A stretch of DNA of 64,000 bases, from the NCBI GenBank assembly GCA_032717465.1, contig CM064690.1:26890653-26954652 (forward strand), given 5' to 3'. The notes below the pieces were generated by a model. That model did not search any database and was not told where the DNA came from. It saw nothing but the letters and a program-made list of their open reading frames with translations. This DNA is from Coenobita brevimanus (lineage: Eukaryota; Arthropoda; Malacostraca; Decapoda; Coenobitidae). Of this stretch, positions 34,644 to 46,544 are shown in pieces. The position numbers and the translations under genes are program-made. The stretch's first letter is position 1, and every line of letters begins with the position of its first letter.

Positions 34644-34920
34644 TATTTTTTGCAGTCCACCATCCACACTTCGGGGGACAGGGAAGGGACCGAGGGACGT
34701 TTGTTTAACCAGGCAGCTCCACCACCACGTTATATCGGTGCCACCACGTGAAGGCATCCCTCTCTGACACCAAGGAGTAATAGGGTTAATGAAAGTTAAA
34801 CAGTATCTGATGACTCCAGTTAGAAAAGTCTCCCTTAAAATGAAAAAAAAAAGAAAAAAAAAAGAAAAAGATCCTGTGGTCGCAAGAATGGCAGACAAGT
34901 AAAGAAGTAAGAGATGCGGG
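34644..34920. other. Unique non-coding DNA
   Basis: Contains an A-rich patch (34840-34870). No gene is seen. Confidence 0.5.
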
Positions 34921-36740
34921 AACTTCAGGGTCCGTCGGTTAATGGAGGGGAAAAGGTGGAGGCTAAAAGGGAAAGCGTGGATGGAAGGAGGGGGTTAGAC
35001 TGAAAAGAAAAAAAAAAATAAAGGAAAACACTGGGAAGGAAAACGATACAGGGGAAGAGCGAGACAGGAAGGAGGGATGGAGAAAGAAAATGAGTGAAGA
35101 GAAACAATGAATGACCGAGGAGAAAAAAGATGAAAGGGGGGGAATGAAGAGAAGAAGAAATAAAACAGAGAGCAGCATGAGAAAGAAGAAACGGAAAAAA
35201 GGGGAAAGAAGGAAGGCAAGAGAATGAAACAGAAAGGCAAAAACGTAAAGACAGAAAACGAATGAAAGAAGGAATCAGGAAGGGAGGGGAAAGGAAGGAA
35301 CAAGTAGAAAACCAACAACGTAGAAAATAGAGAGAAAAGAGAGGAAGCAAGAAAGCATGAAGAGAAAAGAGACGAGGAATGAGGAGAGGAAGGAGGGAAA
35401 AGGGAGAGGACACTGTGTAGCGGTATAAACAGAGTACAGAAGGCGTGAGAAGGAAAGGGAGAGGATAGTGAGGAAAGAGAGTTAAGGAAGGGGTAGAGTG
35501 AATGATATGAGGAAGAAAAGGAGGAAAGTCAGGAAACGGGGAATGAAGGACACAAACACAAAATAAAACAGGAAGGAGGGAAGAAAGGAGGTAGAAGGGA
35601 AAGAAGGAAGGAATAAAAGGATGGAAAGAAAGAAGGAATGAGGGAATGAATGAATGAAGGATGGAAGGAAGGAAGGAAGGAAGGAAGGAAGGAAAGAAGG
35701 AAGGAGAGTGAGGGAAGGGAACATTGTCTAGAGATATAAAAGGAGTACAGTTTTGGTTGTAAACTCTTCCGCCGCATTAGTGGGCTGGCGGGGAGGGAGG
35801 AAGGGAGGGAGGGAGGAAACACGGAGGGGAGGAAGGAGAGGGGAGGGAGGGAGGGAGGAAGGAAGCAAAGAGAAAAAGGGGAGGGAAAAAACTTTAAAGG
35901 GGGGAGAGAGATCGACGGGGGGAAAAAGAGAGAGGGAGGAAGAGAGGAAAGGCTGAGAAAGGGAGGGAAGGAGGAAGTTAGGAGAAATGAGGAAGGGAAC
36001 AGACGATGGATGAATGGATGGACAGGCGGATGAACGAACAAATGGACGGAAGGATGAAGGGAGGGAGGGGAGGAGGAAGAGGAAAGAGTAAGATAAAAGA
36101 AGCGGGTGGAGAGGGGCATAAAAAGTAGCTTAAAGAAAAAAAAAAGAGGAATGACGAGGAAGGAAGGAAGGAAGGAAGCAGACTGAAAGAGATCAAGGTG
36201 AAAAAAGAAGATAAGGGAGGAATAACGGAAGAAAAGGGGGAGAGAGAAGAAAGGATGAAAGGAAGGAACGAGGTAGAAAGGGGACAAGGGGAATGGAGGG
36301 ATATTGCGATGGAAGGAAAAAACAAAGGAAAGAAGGATGGAAGGAGGGAAGGAAGGAAGGAAGGATGGATGGAAGGAGGGAAGGAAGGAAGGAGACCCAG
36401 TTAAACATGAGAAGAGAGAATGTAAGAAAGAAAACATAAAGATAAAAGGAAGAGGAAATAAAGAAAGCAGAGAGAATAATAATAAAAATAAATGCGGGAA
36501 CAGGAAGAGTGAACATAATCCCTGGTTTCCTGGGGGTAAAAACAAGGAGACACGAGTGAAACAATAAGAAAGAAACGAAAACAAACAGGAACGAAGCAAA
36601 AATTATCCAGGACCGAAAATATATGAAACCAAAGAGAAGATCGAGCGAAGAAAAAATTATCTGACCGAAGAAGAAGAGGAAAACGAAGAAAATGGAAATG
36701 TAAGAAAACCAAAAGTGTTTTTGAAAGGAAGGCGTAAAGA
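34921..36740. repeat. 1.8-kb polypurine tract with GGAA repeats
   Basis: GGAAGGAAGG arrays (about 35658-35705, 36162-36180, 36340-36395) in a G/A-only plus strand. A GTATAAANAGAGTACAG-like phrase is duplicated at about 35421 and 35734. The 356-residue minus frame is Ser/Phe/Leu/Pro monotony overlapping other open frames and is rejected as coding. Confidence 0.88.
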
Positions 36741-36793
36741 AAGAAAAAAAATAATAGTCGAAAGTATATGAGTTAAAATGGACTTTGCACCTG

Positions 36794-36794
<1 letters not shown>

Positions 36795-36869
<75 letters not shown>
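36795..36869. repeat. (GT)n microsatellite
   Basis: A pure TG array of about 75 bp. Confidence 0.97.
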
Positions 36870-36872
<3 letters not shown>

Positions 36873-36984
36873 GAGTAGGACAGCTTGGAGTGGTATCATT
36901 CGACTGTAAATGAATTGCAATAGAGAATTATAAGAGTATCAATAACAATCACCTTAGATGAACTGTGGGACTGAGCTTCCTGCA

Positions 36985-37230
36985 ACAGATGAACAAACAG
37001 ACAGACAATTAGATACAGAAATAGACAGACAGGTAGAGACAGACAGACAGACAGAGACAGACGGACAGACAGATATAGACATTCAGATAAAAGCAGATGG
37101 ATACAAATAAACAGTTAAGTAAATAGACCGAAGAACAGACAAAGCAAGTCAGAAGGAGGGATAAGTAGGCAGACAGACTGAATAATAGACCAACAGACAG
37201 GCATATGGACAGAGAGGCAGACAGACAAAA
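36985..37230. repeat. Degenerate (GACA)n block
   Basis: ACAGACAG units with many variants. Similar to the block at 5730-6020. Confidence 0.85.
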
Positions 37231-37466
37231 TGAGAGAAATTAATATCCAACTCCAGATAATAAAATACCAAAAATAATATCAACCGTATATGCAGGGATG
37301 AAAAAGGCAGAATATTTAAAGGCAGATAAGAGGGAAAGAAAAGCCTCAATCTGCTCATAAAATGGGGTTATGTAATGGATCTTCCCTGTCAATGGGCCAG
37401 GCTAATAGATGGGGCGAGGAGGACGAATAATGGGGCTTAAGGGGGAGGAAGGGGGAGTGAATGGGA

Positions 37467-37520
37467 CAACCCCTTCAGTACGGTGACCAATTAATTTTCT
37501 TCTGGCTAAGGGACTTTCTT
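37467..37520 (+). mobile_element. TTAA-family element, internally deleted fragment
   Basis: CAACCCCTTCAGTACGGTGA resembles the family left end (first base pair of TTAA changed). AATTTTCTTCTGGCTAAGGGA follows and resembles the GATTTTCTTTAGCTAAGGGA core of the 63.9-kb copy. The middle is missing. Confidence 0.35.
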
Positions 37521-37559
37521 CAACTTTATCTCTTGTATCTGGTGACGTATTATGCACTT

Positions 37560-37638
37560 ATGTATGTATGTATGTATGTATGTATGTGTGTATGCATGTA
37601 TGTAAGAGGACGTATGTATGTATGTATGTATGCATGTG
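37560..37638. repeat. (GTAT)n microsatellite
   Basis: ATGT units with a few GTGT and GCAT variants and one AAGAGGAC interruption. Confidence 0.93.
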
Positions 37639-37795
37639 CTAAGTGGAAAGAATGAGAAAAAGAGAGAAGAGAGAAGGATGGAGTGGAAAGGAAAGGGAGG
37701 ACACAAGAGGAAGTGGCTGCTACACGTTAACAAACATAATAATAAACATAGCCAAAAACACGCAAGCACACTCATGTACAACAGTAAAGATGCAT

Positions 37796-37799
<4 letters not shown>

Positions 37800-37873
<74 letters not shown>
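37800..37873. repeat. (CA)n microsatellite
   Basis: A pure CA array of about 73 bp. Confidence 0.97.
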
Positions 37874-37874
<1 letters not shown>

Positions 37875-38096
37875 CCATAAAATACACACGAAAACACACA
37901 ATTTTCCTCATGCATTTTTTTTTTACATGTCTTCGTGTGTGGGTGTTTTTTCTCGTTTTTTTTTTTTCCTGTACAGAGAGTAATGAGAGTCAGCAGAGGT
38001 CAGAGTGTATGACTGAATGGTTCTCGCTTCTTTGAAAACACACGAGAAGCCAGACCAAACAAACAGTGAAAAAATGTCTTGTTTTGGCTGTTTTTT

Positions 38097-38170
<74 letters not shown>

Positions 38171-38226
38171 TCATGTTTGCGTGTGAAGAGTGTCTGATAT
38201 TACGCGTATGTACTAGAGTTCATGAC

Positions 38227-38267
<41 letters not shown>

Positions 38268-38344
38268 GTTTGCGTGTGATGTGTATCTGATTTTATGTGT
38301 ATGTTCGAGTTCATGAACTCTGTATGTGTGTGTGTGTGTGTGTA
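38097..38344. repeat. GT-bearing minisatellite, two copies
   Basis: A GT array (38097-38166) is followed by TAATTCATGTTTGCGTGTGA, a CTGAT segment and TTCATGACC, then a second GT array. TAATATATGTTTGCGTGTGA starts the next copy at 38260 (93-bp spacing), followed by a third GT array. The architecture is the same as at 421-836, with a different unique part. Confidence 0.9.
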
Positions 38345-38359
38345 CGCGGTTTTTTCCTC

Positions 38360-39180
38360 CCTCTGTCCTACATTCCTCCCATCCTTCTTCTCTTCCTGGT
38401 TTACTACTTAATTCTACTAAACATTATTAATTCTTTTCCATTTTTATCAACATTTCATTTTTGCATTTCAATTTGTATTCCTTATTCCTCCTCCTTACTT
38501 TCGTGTCGTTTCCTATGCCTATCTTCATTCCTAAGTACCCTGTTTATTTTCATGTGCATTTTATTTTTCCCTTCCATTTCCTTCTTACTGAGCATTTCTT
38601 TTCTTCCATATCCTCCCTGTTTTATCTTCTAGTCGTCTTCTCCACTCTGCTTCTTCTGTCTTTCTTCTCGTTTACTATCTTCCTACCCTGTGTCCTTCTC
38701 CCTTTCACTCATCTCCTCTTTCCCTTACTAACTTTTTTTTTTCCTCCCCCTTCTCCTCTCCCATGCATACTCCAAACCCTCCTACTTCTCCTCATCCTTA
38801 TCTCCTTTCATCATAGTCTCCCTTATTCATTTTTCTCCCCTTCTACATTATTTCCTCATGTCTCCCATTTTCTTCCCTCACTATATTTTTTCCATTCCCA
38901 CTCTTATACGCTTATTTCAAATCCTCCCAAATTCCCCCATCCTTATCTCCTTTCATCATTCTCCCCTTTATTCATTTTCTTCCCTTCTTCTTTCCTTTAC
39001 TTCCCTTTTCTCCGATTTTTCCCCTCACTTTACTTCTTCCATTCCCACTCTCAAACCCTTATTTCAAACCCTCCTACTTTCTCCCCACCCTCTATCTCGT
39101 CTCATCATGCTCCCCACTTACTCATTTTTCTTCCCCTCTCCTTCCCCCTCCTTTATTTCCTCCCCTCTACGCCCCCTCTA
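38360..39180. repeat. Pyrimidine tract with about 147-bp repeat
   Basis: T/C-rich plus strand. TTATCTCCTTTCATCAT anchors lie at 38798 and 38943, with a TCTATCTCGTCTCATCAT variant anchoring at about 39091 (spacing 145 and 149 bp). Copies share CCATTCCCACTCTNANACNC and TTATTTCAAANCCTCC. Since 147 is a multiple of three, a 253-residue frame passes through with a 49-residue repeat, but its composition is Ser/Phe/Pro/Leu and neighbouring frames are also open. Confidence 0.85.
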
Positions 39181-39414
39181 CGCTCGACAAGACAAACTTC
39201 GACGGAGCGTGATCGAAATTAATAGCTCAAGTGACAGCCTCCCCCTTGAGCATACGTTTGTGAATTCGGTAATGGTTTTGTGATGACGTGGTGGCTAGAA
39301 TTGGAGGGAAAGAAGGAGAGAAAGAAAGAAGAGATAATGGAGGAAAAGGAGACACGGAAGAAAAAGAATTAAAACTGACAATGTCGATTATGATGATGAT
39401 GATGATGTGATGAT

Positions 39415-39418
<4 letters not shown>
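39181..39418. other. Unique DNA and purine-rich lead-in to a GA array
   Basis: Balanced sequence to 39295, then GA-rich, then a GATGAT run near 39392-39410. Confidence 0.5.

Positions 39419-39490
<72 letters not shown>
39419..39490. repeat. (GA)n microsatellite
   Basis: A pure GA array of about 72 bp. Confidence 0.97.
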
Positions 39491-39491
<1 letters not shown>

Positions 39492-39599
39492 GTGGGTGGG
39501 AGGATGGAAAGGGGTAGGAGAAAGGAGGAGGAGGAGGAGGAGCAAGGGAAAAAAAAAATGACACCCGTCGCGTTTGGGAATATATTGACGGAACGCGAC

Positions 39600-39760
39600 A
39601 ATCGTTTTCTTTCTTAGTCAATCTCCGTCGCTCTATTAATCGTCCGTGCTCCGTCACTCGCTCTATCACACTCGTTCTTCTCGCTCACTCGCGCAGCTGT
39701 TCACTTAATCGCTTGCTCCATCGGTCGCTCAATCACTCATTCACACTGCTGTTCATTCTC
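39600..39760. repeat. TCGCTCACTC-like short degenerate repeat
   Basis: TCACTCGCTC, TCGCTCAATC and TTCACTTAATCGCT variants recur. It is short and degenerate. Confidence 0.45.
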
Positions 39761-39779
39761 ACTGTGGCGTACCAGCGAA

Positions 39780-39905
39780 TATACTACTACTACTACTACT
39801 AATAATAATAATAATAATGATAATAATAATAATACTAGTGATGATGATGATGATGATGATGATGATGTGATGATGATAATAATAATAATAATAATAATAA
39901 CAAAT
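39780..39905. repeat. Compound (ACT)n/(AAT)n/(GAT)n microsatellite
   Basis: ACT, AAT, GAT and again AAT arrays in succession. Confidence 0.95.
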
Positions 39906-40520
39906 AATAAAAATAATAATAATAATCACAATACTCATTCACACCTCTTTTCACTCTCATTGCAACAGCAGCAGTATTTATGAAGGCAAATACAATCACA
40001 ACATTAGCTGCAAATACTGTATCATCCACAATAAAAATAACACGAAACAGCAATGGGCATCGATGTAGTGAATGACCTAATGAGAACAAGAGGAGTAATT
40101 TCACATTTATATCAATCACAGCAATATAAATCACACCATTTGCAATACACATTATCAGCACTCTGAAAAACAACCACGTGCAGTATAAAGAAACGTCTAA
40201 AACCTCAATAACCACAGGAGGGAACGTGTGCAAGAACAATAACGTCACAAGCACAATCAAGAACAATAACAGCAATGACCACAACAACCTTCAACAATTA
40301 CCTCTAACCAACAATTAAGAATATCCAACCACTCATGAACCTTGCAATTCTCCCTTTAGAAAAAAAGAAAAGGGGAGCAAAACTAAAAGAAAATAAGCTA
40401 CCAGGAGACCAAGGAAGACGACTCGAAGAAGCGAAAAAACAGCTGAGCAATATTAACAGCCTCCCCTTTGCTCTCTGTCTGTCATCTCCAGGCTGTCTCC
40501 TGCTGTTTGCTTTCTCGTGT
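39906..40520. other. AT-rich unique non-coding DNA
   Basis: About 600 bp rich in CACAA and AATCACA words but without a clear period. No gene is seen. Confidence 0.5.
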
Positions 40521-41264
40521 ATCTTTCTTAAAACTTAGAGTGATAGATGAAGGAGGTGAGGGAGGAATGTGGAGGGAGGGGAGAGAAAAAGAGGGTAAAG
40601 AGGGAGGGGCGAGAGGGGAAGAGAGGGGGGGGGGTAGAGATGAAAGACTGAAGAGGAGAGAAAAGAGAGGAATGGAATAAATGGTAAAGGGAGGATGAGT
40701 GAAAGATGAAGGAAATGACGAAATTAAAGGTTGAAGAAAGGGATGTAAATGGAGGATAGATGAGTAGACAGTAAGGATAGAACTGATAGGGGTGGATAGG
40801 GACGAAGGGCAAAGGAATAAAGAATTGAACGGGAAATATATAGGGAAAGGAGTACTAAGGAGCAGGTACGAAGAAGTAAGGTAGGGAGAGAGACATAATT
40901 ACAACAATGTGGGGGGGGGGGAAAGTGGGGGATGGTAAGTGTGGAGGGAAGAAAGGGGAGGAAAGAATGATAGAAGAAGAAGGAAAATGATGAAGAGTGA
41001 ATAGACAGAATGAAAGGCGGGCAGAGTGGGAAAATTTATTACAAAGAAGGAATGGAATGGAAGAGAAGGATTGAAGAAGAAAGGGAAATGAGATTAGTCG
41101 AAAGGGAAAGGATGACAGGAAAAAAAGAGAAAATAAAAGGGAAAAAAAGGAGGGGGAAACAGGAGAAATAACTATAAGAAACAAATAAAACAGAAGACAA
41201 GAACGGATTACGAGGATGGAACGAAAACCCAAACAGAATGAAAGGAAAAAAAAAAAAAAAAAAA
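40521..41264. repeat. Polypurine block ending in poly-A
   Basis: GAGGGAGG and GGAAGGAA words with G-runs (40626-40633, 40911-40921) and an A-run of about 21 at 41245-41265. Ser/Phe/Leu minus frames are artefacts. Confidence 0.82.
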
Positions 41265-41515
41265 AGGCAGCCTATCACAAAATCCCACCAGGCATATATG
41301 TACAAAAGAAAAAGTTACCCGCTAAGGATAAAGAAAACGAGATTGGTCGAAAAAAATATTCAAAACAAAAAATATCTCAGTGCGAGCGATGCCAGTGTTT
41401 GATTATCATTACACTTCGATTGCGTTCCATTCCCTCTTTCATTCGTTTTTTTTTTTTTTGGGGGGGGGCGTCGTGTTTGATAAATTAGATTTCATTCTTT
41501 CTCATTATGTTGATC
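41265..41515. other. Unique DNA with a T-run/G-run junction
   Basis: T-run at about 41446-41459 directly followed by a G-run of about 9. No gene is seen. Confidence 0.5.
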
Positions 41516-42350
41516 AGGTGGTTAGGAGGGAAGGAAAGAAGGAATGAGGGGAAGATGAAAAGGGGGAAGGAATGGGGGAAGGGAGATTAAGTGGTAAGAG
41601 GGGAAGGTAACGGGAGAAGGGGAGGGGAGGCTAGGGGAGAACGGGTGGGGAGGATAGGGGGAATGGGGTGGGGAGGCTAGGGGAGGGGGGCTGGGGAGGC
41701 TTGGGGAAAGAGGTAGGGAGGCTAGGGAAAGGTGAAGAGTTAAGGGGGAACTAAGGCGATTAGAGGGGAAAAAGGAAGCTAGATGGTGAGTGTGGATGGA
41801 AGGATTAGGGGGACGAGAGAGGAAGAAGGAGGGGCTAAGGGTAGGTAAGGGGAAGAATGGGTTGATGTGATAGGTGGGGATGTAGGGGCTATAGGAAGGA
41901 GAAAGCAGGTAGCGGAGAAAGTAAAGGTAAGATAGGTGAATGGATTGAAGTATAAGAGGAAGGGAAGAAAGGGTGAAGGGAAGATGAGGTAAAAGAATGA
42001 GAAAATTACACTAAGGTTAGGTGAAGTGATTGTGGGGAGGAAGAAGGGGAAGAGGGGACATGGGGAAGGGAAGGTAAAGGGAAGGGGGCGAGTGACACAG
42101 AGTAAGATGAAGAGATGGTGTGTGGAATTAAGTGACAGGAGAAAAAGAAAAAATGAGGTTAAAGGAAGGATAGGTGAAGAGATCAGAGGTTAGGCTGAAC
42201 GACAGGGGGCGAGGGACTAGGGAAAAATGGAGAGGAGTCTGGGGTACGAGGAGGGGGGGAGGACCAAGAAGGGAGGGTGGGAAGGGGGTAAGGAGGGTGG
42301 GTGGGAGGAGAGGTAAGACAGGGTGGGTGGGTGAGTCTGTGGGTGGGGAT
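41516..42350. repeat. G-rich polypurine block
   Basis: GGGGAGGCTAGGGGAGAA-like units recur at 41618-41735 with many runs of four or more G residues. GGTGGG words follow at 42250-42350. Strong G-quadruplex potential. Confidence 0.82.
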
Positions 42351-42757
42351 GGAGTGATTCTTTCCCTGTCAGCCCACGACTCTTATTTTCCTTTTAATAT
42401 GTTTGAACAGGTGTTTGTGAATAGCTTTTTCTGGGGGGCATCGTTAGCCAATCCACCACACCCCATAAAAAAAAATGAAACTCAAATGCTCTACTACTGT
42501 ATTTTTTTTCTTCTTTTTTTAATGATGGTCTGGTTCAATAACGCCATAGGTAATTAATTCATCGTGTACATAGCGTGAATTTCTTATATGGCTCCGGGGT
42601 GGCTGGGGGGTTATGGGGGTGCCTGGTGGGTTTGGAAAAGAAAGGCGGTGGAGATACGCATTAATTGGTACGATTTTTTCTTGTGGTTTGGCAGGATTCG
42701 TTCATTTTGGGTCTTAGAAATGACTGACTTTTGCCTCTCGCTATCGGTGGTTACTGG
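42351..42757. other. Unique non-coding DNA
   Basis: Balanced sequence. Two frames of 102 and 127 residues extend into it from flanking repeats, without recognised motifs. Confidence 0.5.
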
Positions 42758-42802
<45 letters not shown>

Positions 42803-42805
42803 TAT

Positions 42806-42837
<32 letters not shown>

Positions 42838-42860
42838 TTATTACTACTACTATTATTATA
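42758..42860. repeat. (ATT)n-(ACT)n compound microsatellite
   Basis: ATT array followed by alternating ACT and ATT units. Confidence 0.95.
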
Positions 42861-43289
42861 TCACCAATTCTTTTAAGATTATCATATCAATCATGACTGA
42901 GTATCAATAGCAGTAGTGGAAGCTGTGGCAGTAACAGCTCAGATCATATCATTACTCAGCAGCAATCATGTGTAAATATCATTACTATTATTAGCACTGC
43001 GTACGATATATAACTGCTATTGTTTTGGTCGCAATTTGTTATCTATAATACAGCATTGTTTGGACAGAGAAATTTTCGTGCCTTATTGCAGTGTAGCGTA
43101 TAATTACTACAAGGTCAGACACAACACCTTCTACGTAATTCCGCCAACAAAAGAATAATTTAAGAATATACACCGTCATGCTGATAAATGTGTTGAGGGA
43201 AGACTGAGCAAGGTTAGGGGGATGTCGATGAACAGCGAGAAGATAATATATACCCCACAACATTGGAATTACCCGAAAATTTATCACCA
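42861..43289. other. AT-rich unique DNA
   Basis: Non-repetitive except for a short GGGAAGACTGAG segment near 43197 that resembles the following tandem repeat. No gene is seen. Confidence 0.5.
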
Positions 43290-43800
43290 TCAATGAGTAA
43301 GATCACATGAGACGTATGTGGGAGGAAGACTGAGGACGATCTGGAGGACTGAGGAAAACTGGGAAAGAGTTGACATATATCTATAAAAAAAAAAAAAAAA
43401 AAAAAAAAGGAGGGGGGCGAAAACACTCGTATACACCACAAAAAAAGTATATGTTGTAGGTAAGAATATACTACGGTGAATTAATGCGGTATGAGATGTA
43501 TGTAAGAGGAAGACTGGGGGAGATTTGGACGCTAATAAAGACTCGAGAAAGGGCAATAAATAATCCAACAAAGGAAAAATGCAAGAGTTACCAATATCAC
43601 CCTCATGAAGCAATACCGCATGAGACGTACGTGTGAGAAAGATCGGGAAAGATTTGGAGGACTGAGGAGAAGCTGACAGATAATTCACAACAAGGGAAAT
43701 TGTCAAGAAGATGCCACGGTCAATAAGTAATACCTTATGATACTATGTGCAAGAAATACTGAGGCAAGATTTGGAGAACTGTGGAAGAATGGGGAGGAGT
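43290..43800. repeat. Degenerate tandem repeat, four copies of 117-184 bp
   Basis: ATGAGACGTATGTGNGAGGA followed by AGACTGNGG, GATTTGGAGGACTGAGGA and a GTTGACANATAAT segment begins at 43307, 43491, 43620 and 43737. Length differences come partly from an inserted 24-A run at 43384-43407 in copy 1. Minus-strand frames show recurring SHAVLLHEGD-like words because of the repeat. Confidence 0.85.
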
Positions 43801-43849
43801 CGACGTATGAGGGCAATAATATAAGACTAATCTTTATTATAGGTGTGTG

Positions 43850-44175
43850 GTGTGAGTGAGTGAGGGGGGAGTGAGAGGTGTGACTAGGTGAGGGTGAGGC
43901 AAGTTGGGGTAACGCGGTGGGCAGGTGAGAGAGGTAAGGAGTGAGGCAGAGGTGAGGTAACTGGGGGTAAGGTAGGTGAGTGTGAGGCAGACAGAGGTGA
44001 GTCAAGTGAGGGTGAGGCAGGTGAGAATGAAGTCGGAGGGAGTGAGGCAGGTGAGGGTTAAGTAGGTGGGAGTGAGGCAAGTGAGAGTGAAGTAGGTGGG
44101 AGTGAGGCAGGTAAAGGCAAGGCAGCTGGAGATTTGGAAAGCAGGGAGTGAGGCAGAGAAGGGTAAGCCAGGTGG
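43850..44175. repeat. 30-bp GTGAGGCAG minisatellite
   Basis: GTGAGGCAGGTGAGNNTNAA plus GTAGGTGGGA is spaced exactly 30 bp at 44012, 44042, 44072 and 44102, with looser 10-bp subunits upstream. The 10-codon period keeps a minus frame of 158 residues open, rich in His, Leu, Ser and Pro. No protein family is recognised. Confidence 0.88.
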
Positions 44176-44850
44176 GCAAAGGTAGTTGTTATTTGGCTAC
44201 TGGTGAATGAGGTAGGTACTGTGAGGCAGAGGTGAATGTGGCATCCTGTATGTTGTGTGATACAGACAAGTTATGAGGCAGGCAAGTAGGGTGCGAGACA
44301 GGGGAGAGAAATGGCAGCTTTTTGGCAGGGGATGAATGAGGTTGGTGTGGTGAGGCAGGGGAAGGAAGAGGGAGAATGAGGCAGTCTAGGTGTTATGAGA
44401 CAGGTGAAGGCAGGGTGCGTGGCAGATGGTGCATGATGTAGGTGATGAGAGTGACAGCGAACAAGGTGGGGGTTGTATGAGAAAGGGGAAGAACAAGGTA
44501 ACTGTTGTTTGGCAGGGGGGGAGTGGAGAGGTTGTTTCTGTGGTGTTGTGAGGCAGGGAAAGGCAGGGCGTGAGGCAAGGAGAGTATGAGATGGGTATTA
44601 TGAGACAGGATGAGGCAGGGAAAGAATAATGCTGGTGTTGTGAGGCAGGGGCAGGGAGGGAGGGAGAGGCAGGGTCAGGCAGAGGTAGGTGATGTGGTTT
44701 TGTTTTGCAGGGAAAGGCAGGGAGAGGCAGGGGGAGAATAAGGTAGCTGTTGTTTGGCAGGGGGGGGGGGGCAGAGGTAGGTGCTGTGGTGCAGGGAATG
44801 GCAGGGTGCGACTCAGGTATAAAGCGACATAACTCACTTTCTTTCCCCCG
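44176..44850. repeat. GGCAGGGA-rich complex repeat
   Basis: GGTAGCTGTTGTTTGGCAGG variants occur at 44181, 44497 and 44742. GTGTTGTGAGGCAGGGAAAG and GAGGCAGGG words recur between. Irregular higher-order spacing. The minus frame of 163 residues is a Pro/Ser/Leu artefact. Confidence 0.8.
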
Positions 44851-45009
44851 TCTTAATCTTATCTCATCAAGACTCAATTTATTCCCTTTTTACACCACCA
44901 GCCTCGCGGTCGACGAACTGAAAATTATCTCCCTTTTCTTGACAAACACGACACTCGGATTTATTGCAAGATCTTTGAATCGAAGGTTTATATGACACTA
45001 GCAATGGCT

Positions 45010-45415
45010 GGCGACAAGGGATGAGGAAGGGGAGGAAGGTAATTTTTTCGCTACGAAATACTACCGAAAGACGAGTGTAAGAAATGATAAAAAGAAGGAA
45101 GAGGAGGAAAAGGAAGTACTGGAGGGATTGTAGCAGCAGAGCAGGAAACGGATGGTGGAAGTAAAGGAGGAATAGTAGTGGAAGAGAATGATGGGGAAGT
45201 GGAGGAAGCAGAACAGGAACAGGAACAAAAGAATAGAAGCGGAGGAGGTGGTAGAAGAAGAACATAAGTAAAAAGGAAGGAAGATAGATAAAGAAGAGTA
45301 GGAGTTGAAGTGGAAAAAGAAGGCGAAAGGAGTAGAGGGAGGAACATGAACAAGAAAACTAAGAAAAGTCGGAACAGAGGAGAAATGGAGGAAGAACTGA
45401 GGAGAGCTTGGTAGT
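45010..45415. repeat. Purine-rich GGAGGAAG block
   Basis: GGAAGTGGAGGAAGCAGAACAGG-like words on the plus strand. No regular period. Open minus frames are artefacts. Confidence 0.7.
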
Positions 45416-45424
45416 TTATGTCCA

Positions 45425-45910
45425 AGCAAGAGGGTTACGAGGATCACCAATGAAAACTACGATCACCTGAAGATTCCGTGACGACAGAGGTGAGAGTTTG
45501 TCATTTGAAGGGCTGGGAGTGACGGGGTGAAAGTGGGTGACGGCGGAGGTAATCTGATGGGCTCTGATGGGGAGAAGGGGGCCAAAAGGAGGAATATTAT
45601 ACCTGATCGTGAAGGAGGAGCACATAGGTGAAGTTAGAAGTCTGCGAGTGAAGGCGTATATTACCTAATCGTGGAGGTGGGAGCTTGTGGGTGAACTTGG
45701 GAGTTTGTGGGCGGGGTTGAGGGTAATTTGATGGGCTCTGAGGGTGATAAGAAGCTGAAGGGGAGAATATTACCTGACCGTAAAGGTGGAAGATTACAGG
45801 TGAAGTTAGAAGCTTGTGGGTGAAGTTAATCTGACAGGCTCTGAGGGCAATACGAGGAACTGAGGGGAGAATATTACCTGATCCTTAATGTGGGAGAATA
45901 TTGGTGAAGT
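45425..45910. repeat. Degenerate tandem repeat of about 100-175 bp
   Basis: AATCTGATGGGCTCTGANGG recurs at 45551, 45725 and 45828. ATATTACCTGATCGTGAAGG recurs near 45596, 45659, 45769 and 45873. GTGAAGTTAGAAGTNTGTGGG recurs between them. The two sub-blocks are permuted, giving a composite array. Confidence 0.82.
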
Positions 45911-46464
<554 letters not shown>

Positions 46465-46544
46465 TATGGTGTCTGAAGATGAGAAATGGTAAGGCTTGGA
46501 GCACCAGCATGGGCGGGGAAGTACAGGAGGGCCAATCTACGCGA

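Noticed and set aside
35529..36599. 356-residue minus-strand open frame
   Set aside because: It lies opposite a GGAA-rich purine tract, with other frames open in parallel and no domain or signal recognised.
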